Positions 25,776 through 34,601 of a stretch of DNA of 64,000 nt are shown here, piece after piece. The DNA is taken from positions 1,897,001 through 1,961,000 of the forward strand of contig CP065014.1 in assembly GCA_016700335.1 (NCBI GenBank), given 5' to 3'. Both the position numbers and the translations under genes were made by a program. The stretch is from Chlorobiota bacterium (GTDB lineage Bacteria; Bacteroidota; Ignavibacteria; OLB7). The notes under the pieces were generated by a model. The model ran no database searches. It saw only the letters and a list, made by a program, of their open reading frames with translations, and was not told where the DNA came from. Position 1 is the stretch's first letter. Each line of letters begins with the position of its first letter.

Positions 25776-27497
25776 CTAATCTTCTTTTTTTGATTTTATT
25801 GAATCTTCTTTTAAATTATTTATTCTTAAAATTGATTTTGATTTAATCTCTTTTAAAATTATATCAAGTTTGGAATTTTTATTAATAGGAATTAGTTCAC
25901 CCTCATGTCTTTTTCTATAAATGTAAGTAGAAATTATCCTCATTTCGTCAATTTCAGGCTTAGATAAATTCACTTTAATATTAACTTTATTAAAATATAT
26001 ATCATCAATAATTTCTTTAATTTTATAACTGTCAAATCTAATAACTTCATATTGCAATACATGCCCCACTTTACCTCTTACAATGAATATTGCTTCAAGT
26101 ATATCTTCATCAATAGTTGAAATAAAAACTCCATTTTTATTATTAATACTACCAGTTAATTCTGAAGTATTTTGAAAAACTTTATTTAGATTTTGAATCA
26201 AATTTCTAACATTTACTGCTGTTTCAAAATCAAGAATATCTGAAGCAGTTTTCATTTGAGCTGTTAATAAATCTATAACTCCGCCATCATTTCCACTTAA
26301 AAAATTTTTTACATTATGAAGTTCTTTTTTATAATCAATTTCACTTTGTAACAAAGCACAAGGAGCATCACATTTGTCAATTTGATAGTATATACAAGGA
26401 ATTACTTCTTCTGATGGGGTGGGCATATTTATACATTTTCTAAGTTTGAAACTTTTTTCAATAACCTGCTGAATAGTTAAAGCTGAATCAAAATTTGGGA
26501 AAGGTCCATAATATTCACTTTCATGATTATCAATTTCTCTTACAATAGAAATCATTGGAAATTTTTCAATATAGTCTATCTTTAAAAATGCAGAACCCTT
26601 ATACCTTTTTTGTAGTGTATTATACTCAGGTCTTAATTCTTTAATCAATTTTGATTCTAAGATCAACGCTTCAATCTCTGAATTTGTTTCAATTATATTT
26701 ACCTCTCTTGCCAAAGAAACCATTTTTGAAATCTTTTTTGCTAAAGTTGAGGAAACAGAAAAATAATCTGATAATCGATTTTTCAAATTTTTTGCTTTAC
26801 CAACATATAAAACTTCTTTTTTTGAATTTATAATTTTATAAACTCCGCAAGAATTAGGGAAAGTTTTTATTGAATTTGAAATTTTTGAAACATGCTTAGG
26901 AAGAGTTTTTAGATTTGTTAATGTTTTATGCTGGAATCTTAAAACATCATCTAAATATTCACAATCGTGTTCATTTTGAAGTATCTCTAATAATTCAATC
27001 AGGATATTTGCTGTTGCCCTGGCATCGTCTATTGCTGAATGATGATTCTTTAATCTAATTCCAAAGTATGAAGCCAAGCTAGATAAACCATTTCTTCTTC
27101 TTTTAGACAAAATTCTTTTTGCTAATCTTAATGTGCAAAGATTTGGTGCATGTAGGGGTAAAATATTATGCCTTTGAAATTCAGCTTGAACAAAATTAAA
27201 ATCAAAGGCTAAATTATGAGCCGTAAATACTGCTTCTTTAGGATACCACTCTCTTATTAAAGGTAGGGTCTCAGATGCTTTTGGAGCATTTATAGCAATT
27301 GCATTTGATATACCAGTCATTTCCTGAACATAAGGTGGGATAAATTGTTCGGGGTTTATTAATGCATGGTTTTCACTAATAATTTTTCCATTTAACACAT
27401 TTACACATCCGATTTCCATAATTCTATTTTTGCTTGCACTAGAGCCAGTTGTTTCAACATCTGTTACAGCAAAAGTAATTTCTTCTATTAATGGCAT
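25776..27497 (-). CDS. DEDDh exonuclease fused to UvrC-like GIY-YIG nuclease
   Basis: 573 residues. The N-terminal DnaQ-type 3'-5' exonuclease (~5-175) has all DEDDh residues: D13 and E15 (VTDVETTG), D99 (HNLAFDF), H153 and D158 (HHSAIDDARA). A GIY-YIG domain follows (~210-300): CGVYKI, VLYVGKAKNLKNRL with catalytic R241. Then comes the UvrC middle part with the CIYYQIDKCDAPC cysteine motif and a UVR-like helix (MKTASDILDFETAVNVR). The UvrC C-terminal RNase H-like nuclease and helix-hairpin-helix domains are absent. The fusion is known in several phyla, and its repair role resembles Cho (3' incision). First gene of a likely three-gene operon. Confidence 0.92.
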   Translation of the reverse strand: MPLIEEITFAVTDVETTGSSASKNRIMEIGCVNVLNGKIISENHALINPEQFIPPYVQEMTGISNAIAINAPKASETLPLIREWYPKEAVFTAHNLAFDFNFVQAEFQRHNILPLHAPNLCTLRLAKRILSKRRRNGLSSLASYFGIRLKNHHSAIDDARATANILIELLEILQNEHDCEYLDDVLRFQHKTLTNLKTLPKHVSKISNSIKTFPNSCGVYKIINSKKEVLYVGKAKNLKNRLSDYFSVSSTLAKKISKMVSLAREVNIIETNSEIEALILESKLIKELRPEYNTLQKRYKGSAFLKIDYIEKFPMISIVREIDNHESEYYGPFPNFDSALTIQQVIEKSFKLRKCINMPTPSEEVIPCIYYQIDKCDAPCALLQSEIDYKKELHNVKNFLSGNDGGVIDLLTAQMKTASDILDFETAVNVRNLIQNLNKVFQNTSELTGSINNKNGVFISTIDEDILEAIFIVRGKVGHVLQYEVIRFDSYKIKEIIDDIYFNKVNIKVNLSKPEIDEMRIISTYIYRKRHEGELIPINKNSKLDIILKEIKSKSILRINNLKEDSIKSKKED

Positions 27498-28023
27498 ATT
27501 CTACACTTAATTTAATAACAAAATAATAATTCATCTCAAATAATTTTCATTAATTACTTATTATTTAAATTTAAATATTTTTTGGTACAAATTATTTTTT
27601 AGAAACCTTTTAATTAAATTGATATTTTATATATTTATAATTTATGTATAAATTCAAATTAAAGCAAAACTTTATTATACAAATTATACATATTAATCAT
27701 ATTAATTATACACAAAGCAGGCATGGAGATAGCTCCACGCCTACTTATGTAATGTTTAGTGACCTATTATTTAACGATTGATATCAAAAAATTTGAATTG
27801 TTAAGGCCAATGCTTTAAGACAAAAAATTGTATCAGTTTTAATTGAATCTAATTCAAGTTTATATTCTAAATAAATATTAAATTGAATTATTAACTTTGC
27901 TATTATAAACCAAATTTGTATTTATAAAGGAATAAAATGTTGGAAAGTATTTTTATATATAATTGTCAAATCTATTTCAATTAAATTTAAAATAAATATT
28001 AATCAGTTAGATGGAAATGGATC
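27498..28023. other. 526-base intergenic region without a clear gene
   Basis: Between the 5' end of the DnaQ-UvrC fusion gene and the 3' end of lysS. It holds a GC-rich hairpin at 27717-27744, a perfect small inverted repeat near 27843-27857 (TTGAAT and ATTCAA arms) and one TAACTTTG -7-like box at 27892-27899. Only trivial open frames follow that box. A small RNA is possible; nothing proves it. Confidence 0.5.
27717..27744. repeat. isolated GC-rich hairpin in AT-rich spacer
   Basis: Arms GCAGGCATGGAG and CTCCACGCCTAC pair at 10 of 12 positions around loop ATAG. There is no T run on either side, so it is not an ordinary terminator. It stands out against the AT-rich surroundings. Confidence 0.5.
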
Positions 28024-29517
28024 TTACAAACTCCTCATCATTGGATAAAAAATTACATCTCGAATAGAATCTTGACCCGTTAACAAAATAGTTAATCTAT
28101 CAATTCCAATACCAACCCCGGCAGTTGGTGGCAAACCAACTTCTAATGCATTGAGAAAATCTTCGTCAATCAACATTGCTTCATCATCACCATCTGCCCT
28201 TAGTTTTAATTGTTCTTCAAACCTAGATCTTTGATCTCGAGGATCATTTAACTCACTAAAACATGGTCCAATTTCTTGTCCATTAATAAATAAATCCCAT
28301 GCTTCAACAAGTCCATTTTTAGTTCTATGTTTTTTTGCTAAAGGAACCATTTCAAGTGGTTGATCCATAACAAAAGTAGGTTGAATCAAATCAGGTTGAA
28401 TTACTTCAGAAAATATTTCATCAATTAATTTTCCTTTTCCCATAGAGTTGTTAGTTTGAACTCCTAACTCTTGAGCAATTTTTCGGATTTCATCTACATT
28501 CATTTCAGAAACATCATGTCCAATTTTTTCGCTAATTAAATCTAACATACATACTTTTCTATACGGTGGAGCAAAATTAATATCAATACCTTTATATTTT
28601 ACGGTAGTAGAACCATTAACCTTCAAAGCAACTTCACTTAAAAGTTCTTCAATTTTAATCATCATCCAATTATAATCTTTGTATGCAACATATAGCTCCA
28701 TCATAGTAAACTCAGGATTGTGAGTTTTATCAATTCCTTCATTTCTAAAATTTTTTCCAATTTCGTAAACTCCATCAAAACCTCCAACAATTAATTTTTT
28801 CAAATTTAATTCTAAAGATATTCTCATAAACAAAGGAATATCTAAAGCATTTAAATGAGTTCCAAAGGGTCTTGCAGCAGCACCACCATAAGTGTTATGA
28901 AGAACAGGAGTTTCAACTTCTAACCAATCATTTCTATCCATAAAAGATCTAATACATGAAATAATTTTTGCTCTTTTTCTAAAAACATCACGAACATCAT
29001 AATTAATATTTAAATCTAAATATCTCTGTCTGTATCTTTGTTCTTTGTCAGTAAATGCATCATAAACAATTTTATTACCAGCCTCATCAATTTCTTCTTT
29101 TGCAACTGGCAAAGGAACTAAGCACTTTGTAAGCAATTCAAATTCAGTAGAATGAATGCTTATCTCACCTGTTTTAGTTCTAAACAAATAACCTTTAACT
29201 CCAATAATATCACCTAAATCTAGGAGTCTAAGCATATCATAGTTTTGAAGATCATCTTTTTTTAGATAAATTTGAATCCTACCAACAGTATCTTGAATTT
29301 GAACAAAACTAGCCTTTCCCATTTTTCTAATTGCTACAATTCTTCCTGCTTGAGAAATATTAATAGGTTCTTCGCTTTGAGTTAACTCCTTATTCTCAAA
29401 TTGTTTTTTAGCATCTATTGAATTACAATTTATCTCGAATGAATATGGATAAGCTAAAATTCCACTAGTTTCAATTTCATTTAGTTCTTCGTATCTGTGA
29501 AATGACTGTTCTGACAT
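28024..29517 (-). CDS. lysS: lysyl-tRNA synthetase, class II
   Basis: 497 residues, the normal length. An N-terminal OB fold (~50-150) binds the anticodon: VAIRKMGKASFVQIQDTVGRIQIYLK. The class II catalytic core carries motif 1 (FLEVETPVLHNTYGGAAARPF region), motif 2 (FEIGKNFRNEGID-type, here YEIGKNFRNEGIDKTHNPEFT) and motif 3 (GVGIGIDRLTILLTG near the end). Charges tRNA-Lys with lysine in the cytoplasm. It begins 69 bases below the ThiE/TenI-like gene on the same strand; the connection is probably incidental. No frameshift or missing motif. Confidence 0.97.
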   Translation of the reverse strand: MSEQSFHRYEELNEIETSGILAYPYSFEINCNSIDAKKQFENKELTQSEEPINISQAGRIVAIRKMGKASFVQIQDTVGRIQIYLKKDDLQNYDMLRLLDLGDIIGVKGYLFRTKTGEISIHSTEFELLTKCLVPLPVAKEEIDEAGNKIVYDAFTDKEQRYRQRYLDLNINYDVRDVFRKRAKIISCIRSFMDRNDWLEVETPVLHNTYGGAAARPFGTHLNALDIPLFMRISLELNLKKLIVGGFDGVYEIGKNFRNEGIDKTHNPEFTMMELYVAYKDYNWMMIKIEELLSEVALKVNGSTTVKYKGIDINFAPPYRKVCMLDLISEKIGHDVSEMNVDEIRKIAQELGVQTNNSMGKGKLIDEIFSEVIQPDLIQPTFVMDQPLEMVPLAKKHRTKNGLVEAWDLFINGQEIGPCFSELNDPRDQRSRFEEQLKLRADGDDEAMLIDEDFLNALEVGLPPTAGVGIGIDRLTILLTGQDSIRDVIFYPMMRSL

Positions 29518-29586
29518 TTTTAAAGTTATTTTGATTTTAAAATTCTTATTGCCAAGTTTATTTTGTTCGTAAAATTACACAAGTTT

Positions 29587-30177
29587 TTAATTACAATCTG
29601 ATAGTAAATCTATAACTTCTTTTTCTAATGAAATGGAATTATCAAAAAATGAAATTGAAGCAACTCCATAACAGCCAACTTCGAAACATTTTTTAATATT
29701 TAAAACAGATATTCCACCAAGAGCAAATACTTTAATTTTTGTGTAATCTACAATAAGCTTTAACTTACTAATACCTTTACCATTAGTATTTAAATGAGAT
29801 TGAGTAGTAAATATTGGGCTGTAAGTTAAGTATTCTGCTTTGTATTTTTCTGCAATTTGTACATCATTAATATTATGACAAGAAGCACCAAATTTCAAAT
29901 TTAAATTATTCATAAAATTTTTATCATTTAATTGATAAGAATTTACATGCAAAAAATCAGCTCTATAATTTGAGAATGAATTAACTATTAAAGGTACATT
30001 TAAATAATATTTTTGAAAATATATTTCAATTAATTTCTCTAAATCAAATTGATTATGATTAACATCTCTTAACATAATGCAAATTTTAATTGAAGGATAT
30101 TTTAAAATAAATTCTAAAACATTTTTTAAATTTTTTTCATTATTAATTATTGCAATTATTTTGAAATTAATGTTCAT
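29587..30177 (-). CDS. ThiE/TenI-like thiamine-pathway TIM-barrel protein
   Basis: 196 residues. Blocks fit thiamine phosphate synthase and its TenI relatives: IMLRDVNH (in place of the QLREK motif), FLHVNSYQL, GASCHNINDVQIAEKYKAEY, YSPIFTTQSHLN, then VFALGGISVLNIKKCFEVGCYGVASIS with the phosphate-binding glycines. The N-terminal region that binds the pyrimidine substrate in ThiE is divergent, so TenI (thiazole tautomerase) or a degenerate form is as likely as ThiE itself. No other thi gene is in this window. It lies upstream of lysS on the same strand. AT-rich, lysine- and asparagine-rich composition as in the neighbours. Confidence 0.65.
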   Translation of the reverse strand: MNINFKIIAIINNEKNLKNVLEFILKYPSIKICIMLRDVNHNQFDLEKLIEIYFQKYYLNVPLIVNSFSNYRADFLHVNSYQLNDKNFMNNLNLKFGASCHNINDVQIAEKYKAEYLTYSPIFTTQSHLNTNGKGISKLKLIVDYTKIKVFALGGISVLNIKKCFEVGCYGVASISFFDNSISLEKEVIDLLSDCN

Positions 30178-30343
30178 ACTTTGATACTAAGTAATTAAGT
30201 TTGTTTTCTTAAAACACTAAAAACCATTACTTCAAAAGAAAATTTAAGATTAATTTTGTAACTTAAATTTAATTTGTTTCAATTCGTCATTCGTAAAATG
30301 CAATCAAATTATTTTATTCAACAAATTTAACAAATCTATTATT

Positions 30344-30787
30344 ATGAATTTACAACCTTTATATGACCCATTTTTGACTCAACCAATGAGAGACGAACTT
30401 ACATCAATTGGTATAAAAGAACTCCGTACTGCAGAAGAAGTTGATGAAACGCTCAAGTTATCTGGAACCACAATGGTATATGTCAATTCTGTTTGTGGCT
30501 GTGCAGCTGGTGGAGCAAGGCCTGCAATGAAAATTATTATGCAAAATGAGATACTTCCTGATAGAATAGTTACTGTTTTTGCTGGACAAGATAGAGAAGC
30601 TGTTTCAAGAGCAAGAGAATATTTTGTTGGTTATCCTCCTTCTTCGCCTCAAGTGGCTTTATTAAAAGATGGGAAGTTAATTGCTATGATGCAAAGGCAA
30701 CATATTGAAGGATATCCTCCTGAAGCTATTGCTACAACGTTGATTGATGTTATTAATCAAGTTTGTGTAAAAGAAGGATCAATATAA
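30344..30787 (+). CDS. bacilliredoxin (BrxA/BrxB, YphP/YqiW family)
   Basis: 147 residues, full length. The thioredoxin-like fold carries the CGC motif at 51-53 in VYVNSVCGCAAGGARP, followed by FAGQDREAVSRAREYF and SSPQVALLKDGKLI. In Firmicutes such proteins remove bacillithiol from oxidised proteins; many Bacteroidota also have the family. Whether this organism makes bacillithiol cannot be told here, since no bsh gene is present. It lies 14 bases before the small membrane-protein gene, so the two may form an operon. A TAATTTTG box at 30251-30258 is a weak promoter candidate. Confidence 0.92.
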   Translation: MNLQPLYDPFLTQPMRDELTSIGIKELRTAEEVDETLKLSGTTMVYVNSVCGCAAGGARPAMKIIMQNEILPDRIVTVFAGQDREAVSRAREYFVGYPPSSPQVALLKDGKLIAMMQRQHIEGYPPEAIATTLIDVINQVCVKEGSI

Positions 30788-30801
30788 TTTTTTAAGTTTA
30801 T

Positions 30802-31005
30802 ATGAAATTATTTGAACGAGATCCATTTACATTAATGACTTTTCATAAAGTTCTAATTGTATTTGGTATTTTATTCAGTCTGTTTTTTTCTTGGTGGAAT
30901 ATCTTTTATTTTTCTCAAATTAAATCTATATGGTCATCAATATTTTCTCTTATAATAGCAATTTTATTAATTATCTATTTAAGTAGAATTTGGAATAAAA
31001 AATAA
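30802..31005 (+). CDS. small two-helix membrane protein, function unknown
   Basis: 67 residues with two hydrophobic segments (~15-35 and ~42-62) joined by a short polar turn, and a basic C-terminus (RIWNKK). It follows the bacilliredoxin gene by 14 bases and has similar base composition, so translation as part of that transcript is plausible. No family recognised. It is short enough that chance cannot be fully ruled out, but the two clean helices and charge layout favour a real gene. Confidence 0.6.
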   Translation: MKLFERDPFTLMTFHKVLIVFGILFSLFFSWWNIFYFSQIKSIWSSIFSLIIAILLIIYLSRIWNKK

Positions 31006-31117
31006 TTTTTGGAATTCGGATATAGATTCTTTTTTTATCAACTTAGATAATTTTAAGTTATATCAAAATAGGTTTAAAATTTATACAATAAAATTTAACA
31101 ATTAAAATTTAAAAAAA

Positions 31118-32230
31118 ATGATTATAGGTGTTCCTAAGGAAATCAAATCAAATGAAAATCGCGTTGGAGCAGTTCCTTCTGGGGTTGAGATGTTGATAAA
31201 AAATGGTCATAGAGTTATAGTTGAAAATAATGCGGGATCTGGCTCGGGTTATAACAATGAATCTTATACAAATGTAGGTGCTTCAATTGTAGATACAGCA
31301 GCTGAAGTATATAAAGTGGCTGATATGATTGTTAAAGTAAAAGAACCTATTGAATCTGAATATAACTTAATTAGGGAAGGTCAAATTTTATTTACGTATT
31401 TTCATTTTGCAGCTAATAAACCACTTACAGAAGCTATTGTAAAATCAAAATGTATTGCTATTGCTTACGAAACAGTTCAACTGCCAGATAGATCATTACC
31501 ATTGTTAATTCCAATGAGTGAAGTTGCAGGAAGAATGGCACCACAAGAAGGTGCAAAATATTTAGAAAAAGCAATGGGTGGAAGAGGTATTTTATTAGGT
31601 GGAATTCCAGGAACAAAGCCTGCTAATGTTTTGGTTTTAGGCGGTGGAATTGTTGGGATAAATGCTGCTAAAATTGCTGCTGGTTTCGGTGCTAATGTAA
31701 CTATATTCGATACAAGTTTACCAAGGCTTCGTTATTTAGATGATGTTATGCCTAAGAATGTTCAAACCATGATGTCTACAAATTCAAATATCAGAGAGGC
31801 AGTTAGAACTGCTGATTTAGTGATTGGAGCTGTGTTGATTCCTGGAGCAAAAGCACCATTCTTAATCACAAAAGATATGCTGTGTACAATGCCCGTAGGA
31901 TCTGTTATAGTTGATGTTGCAGTAGATCAGGGTGGTTGTGTGGAAACTACAAAAGCAACTACTCATGACAACCCTACTTATGTTGTTGATGGTGTTGTTC
32001 ATTACTGTGTTGCAAATATGCCAGGAGGAGTTCCATTTACTTCAACATTAGGCTTAACAAATGCAACTTATGTTTATATGATCCAACTTGCAAACTTAGG
32101 TTGGAAAGAAGCTATGAAAAAATCTCCAGAACTAGTTCATGGATTAAATATTGTAGATGGGAAAATTACTTTTAAAGGCGTAAGCGATGCTTTTGAAATG
32201 CAATATACTCCTGTGAAAGAAGTTTTATAA
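31118..32230 (+). CDS. ald: alanine dehydrogenase
   Basis: 370 residues, standard length. NAD-dependent oxidative deamination of L-alanine to pyruvate, or the reverse. Substrate residues stand at their usual numbers: R15 (NENRVGAVP), K75 (VKVKEP), H96 (YFHFAANK) and D270 (VDVAVDQGG). The nucleotide fold shows VLVLGGGIVGINAA near 171-184. It is monocistronic on the plus strand, preceded by an A-rich leader without Shine-Dalgarno and closed by a terminator at 32252-32291. It links amino-acid nitrogen to central carbon metabolism. Confidence 0.97.
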   Translation: MIIGVPKEIKSNENRVGAVPSGVEMLIKNGHRVIVENNAGSGSGYNNESYTNVGASIVDTAAEVYKVADMIVKVKEPIESEYNLIREGQILFTYFHFAANKPLTEAIVKSKCIAIAYETVQLPDRSLPLLIPMSEVAGRMAPQEGAKYLEKAMGGRGILLGGIPGTKPANVLVLGGGIVGINAAKIAAGFGANVTIFDTSLPRLRYLDDVMPKNVQTMMSTNSNIREAVRTADLVIGAVLIPGAKAPFLITKDMLCTMPVGSVIVDVAVDQGGCVETTKATTHDNPTYVVDGVVHYCVANMPGGVPFTSTLGLTNATYVYMIQLANLGWKEAMKKSPELVHGLNIVDGKITFKGVSDAFEMQYTPVKEVL

Positions 32231-32251
32231 ATACAATTTATATTTTATATT

Positions 32252-32291
32252 AACCTATAAAGTTGTAAATCACAATTTATAGGTTTTTTTT
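32252..32291 (+). terminator. Rho-independent terminator after ald
   Basis: Arms 32252-32265 and 32273-32285 (AACCTATAAAGTTG with CAATTTATAGGTT, one bulge) followed by a T run. The tail overlaps the stop of the convergent methyltransferase gene. Confidence 0.8.
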
Positions 32292-33042
32292 ATTTTTTAT
32301 TTTTCCTACTAATCAAAATCATTCTTTCAGATTTGTTCTGATCATATTCAATTCCATCATAATCTCCAAACAATTTTACACTATCAAATCCTATTTCTAA
32401 TAGCAAATCTAATATTTGATTCATTGAATAAAGTCTAACTTTTTCATTGAAATTAATCTCTTTTATTGGTGATTTCAAATTAATTTCTTTAACAACAAAA
32501 TCATCTATAATATATCTTTTTTCAACAACTTCTAAATCTTCAATTTTCTTAATAGAATTAGAAACTAAATTATTTAACAAATAATTTTTATTTATCAAAT
32601 CAAGAATGTAAAATCCCCCTATTTCCAATGCTCTAAAATTATTTGCCAAAACCAACTTATCATCTTCAATACAATCAAAATATCCAAAGCTTGTAAATAA
32701 TTGAACTATTAATCTGAATTCATTTTCAAATGTAATATTCCTCATATCTGATAACAAATATGTTATATCTAATTTTTCAGCTAAAGAATCATTTATTGCA
32801 ATTTTCAATAAGTTTGAGGAGAGATCTACACCAGTAACAATTGCATTCTTTTTTGCTAATTCAATTGAATGTCTGCCAGCACCACAAGCTAAATCTAGTA
32901 CTTTGATTCTATCATTAATATTTAGAAAACTATATATCAAACTAATTGCTTTCTTAGCTTCATTTTGATTTCTATTACTGTACAATTTCAAATAATGATC
33001 TGAAGCAAACCAATCTTCATACCATTCAGATTTTTCAATCAT
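32290..33042 (-). CDS. class I SAM-dependent methyltransferase
   Basis: 250 residues. The SAM-binding motif VLDLACGAGRHSIELA (~48-63) is followed by VTGVDLSSNLL and a DMRNITFENEFRLIVQLFTSFGYF segment, typical of small-molecule or ubiquinone-type methyltransferases. The C-terminal strand pattern is present. The substrate cannot be inferred; no pathway genes surround it. A -7-like TAAATTTG on its strand at 33086-33093, about 44 bases upstream, may be its promoter. Convergent with ald. Confidence 0.85.
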   Translation of the reverse strand: MIEKSEWYEDWFASDHYLKLYSNRNQNEAKKAISLIYSFLNINDRIKVLDLACGAGRHSIELAKKNAIVTGVDLSSNLLKIAINDSLAEKLDITYLLSDMRNITFENEFRLIVQLFTSFGYFDCIEDDKLVLANNFRALEIGGFYILDLINKNYLLNNLVSNSIKKIEDLEVVEKRYIIDDFVVKEINLKSPIKEINFNEKVRLYSMNQILDLLLEIGFDSVKLFGDYDGIEYDQNKSERMILISRKNKK

Positions 33043-33240
33043 TTGAATTTCAATTTTTAAATTAAATTTTTTATTAAAACTTGAGCAAATTTATTTATAA
33101 ATTTTTAATATTATTATTAAGTAAATTATATACTTTAAGTTACAAAATGCAATGGAACGATTTTTTTTAGAATAGGAACATAAATAATTTATATTATATG
33201 AGTAAATAATTTTACCAATAATTCCTAATCAAAATGAAAA

Positions 33241-33495
33241 ATGGAAAATGCAAATGAACTAAAAACAATCCAGATTCGTGCTGGAAAAAGAACTTATTTT
33301 ATTGATGTAAATACAGCTTCAAATGGTAATAAGTATTTGAAAATAAACGAAAGTTTATATGAGTCTGAAGGTAAATACAAACGTAATGGGATTATGGTAT
33401 TTGAGAATCATATCAAAGAGTTTATTGATGCAATAATAAGCTCTGTGAAGCAATTTCCAAATCCAAAAAAAGAGATTAATGAAGTTCCATTTTAA
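33241..33495 (+). CDS. DUF3276 / PUR-alpha-like nucleic-acid-binding protein
   Basis: 84 residues. The block IQIRAGKRTYFIDVNTASNGNKYLKINES followed by YKRNGIMVFENHIKEFIDAI is the typical PUR-domain strand-helix order of the DUF3276 family, which is common in Bacteroidota. In other members this fold binds single-stranded DNA or RNA. The role in this group is not defined. It is a single-gene unit with a start at 33241 and a terminator directly behind (33541-33578). The upstream 200 bases hold no gene. Confidence 0.85.
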   Translation: MENANELKTIQIRAGKRTYFIDVNTASNGNKYLKINESLYESEGKYKRNGIMVFENHIKEFIDAIISSVKQFPNPKKEINEVPF

Positions 33496-33540
33496 GAAGA
33501 TTTATTTCTAATAAATCTTGTAATCAAAAATTATTCTTCA

Positions 33541-33578
33541 AAAAAAGTCAAATCAATTTAATTTGATTTGACTTTTTT
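33541..33578. terminator. bidirectional terminator between DUF3276 gene and hemH
   Basis: Perfect 16-base arms 33541-33556 and 33563-33578 (AAAAAAGTCAAATCAA and complement), with A/T runs outside so it can serve both strands. The right arm touches the hemH stop codon. Confidence 0.85.
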
Positions 33579-34600
33579 TACTTGACTATTTCACAAACAC
33601 ATTCCACCCATAAGTCACTACTATTTAAACTCTCAACTAAATCCCATTGCTCTCCACCATTATGCATAAAAATCTCTTTATATTCTTCACCAACTTCTGA
33701 AGTTGTTTCCAAACAATCTGCTACAAATGCTGGTGAGAAAGCAAGTACTTTCTTTTTTCCATTTTTGGGTAATTCAGCAGACACTTCTTCTGAATATGGC
33801 TCTAACCAAGGCTCTTTACCCAATCTTGATTGGAAACAAATTGAGTAATCATCTTCTTTTAAACCTAATTCTTTTGCAATTAAATATGAAGTTTCATAAC
33901 AAGATGATCTATAACAATACATATTTTCATCTTTTCCTTGTGAGCAATTACTAGCGCAATCTGGGAAATTACATTTGTTAAAATCTTTACCTGCATTCCT
34001 TAAATGCCTTTCTGGAATACCATGGTAACTAAATAATATATGATCATATTTATTTTCTGCTAGAAATTTTTTTCCATTTTCAGCAAACGCTTTTATAAAC
34101 TTTGGATGAATGTAAAAAGCTTGGATAATTTTTAATTCAGGTATTACATTCCAATTTGAAATCTCTTTTATTACCTTTTCAGCAACCGAACCACTTGTTG
34201 CAGATGCATACTGCGGGAATAAGGGCAATACAGTAATACTAGAAACTTTTTGTTGTTTTAACTTTTCTAAACCTATTTTTATACTTGGGTTTTGATACCT
34301 CATAGCTAATTCAACAGAATATTCATCCCCTAATTTTTCTTTAACTTTAGCTAATAAATTTAAACCGTGGTACATTAATGGTGATCCTTCTTTTAACCAA
34401 AGATTTTCATATAATTTAACAACTCTATTTAGTCTTAATGGAATTATTAAAAATCTTACTAAAAAATTTCTTAACAAAAAAGAATAATCAATCACTCTTT
34501 TATCAGTTAAAAATTCAATTAAATATTTTTTAACATCCTTTTTTTTAAAACTATCTGGTGTACCTAAATTTACAATTAAAATTCCTTTTTTGTTTGGCAT
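33578..34600 (-). CDS. hemH: ferrochelatase (protoporphyrin/coproporphyrin ferrochelatase)
   Basis: 340 residues. Inserts Fe2+ into the porphyrin in the last stage of heme synthesis. Family blocks: ILIVNLGTPDS, GSPLMYH, PLFPQYASATSGS, LFSYHGIPERH with catalytic H193, SRLGKEPWLEPY, and FSPAFVADCLETTSEVGEEY with the metal-site glutamates. A cysteine-rich segment at 210-234 (C210, C215, C219, C229, C234) follows the catalytic His and could hold an iron-sulfur cluster as in some ferrochelatases, though the spacing is its own. The gcvT stop lies one base upstream of the start, so the genes are tightly coupled. Other heme genes are not in the window. Confidence 0.96.
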   Translation of the reverse strand: MPNKKGILIVNLGTPDSFKKKDVKKYLIEFLTDKRVIDYSFLLRNFLVRFLIIPLRLNRVVKLYENLWLKEGSPLMYHGLNLLAKVKEKLGDEYSVELAMRYQNPSIKIGLEKLKQQKVSSITVLPLFPQYASATSGSVAEKVIKEISNWNVIPELKIIQAFYIHPKFIKAFAENGKKFLAENKYDHILFSYHGIPERHLRNAGKDFNKCNFPDCASNCSQGKDENMYCYRSSCYETSYLIAKELGLKEDDYSICFQSRLGKEPWLEPYSEEVSAELPKNGKKKVLAFSPAFVADCLETTSEVGEEYKEIFMHNGGEQWDLVESLNSSDLWVECVCEIVK

Positions 34601-34601
34601 A

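Noticed and set aside
27949..27996. Fifteen-codon frame after a TAACTTTG box in the lysS spacer
   Set aside because: Too short, no hydrophobic or conserved pattern; probably chance.
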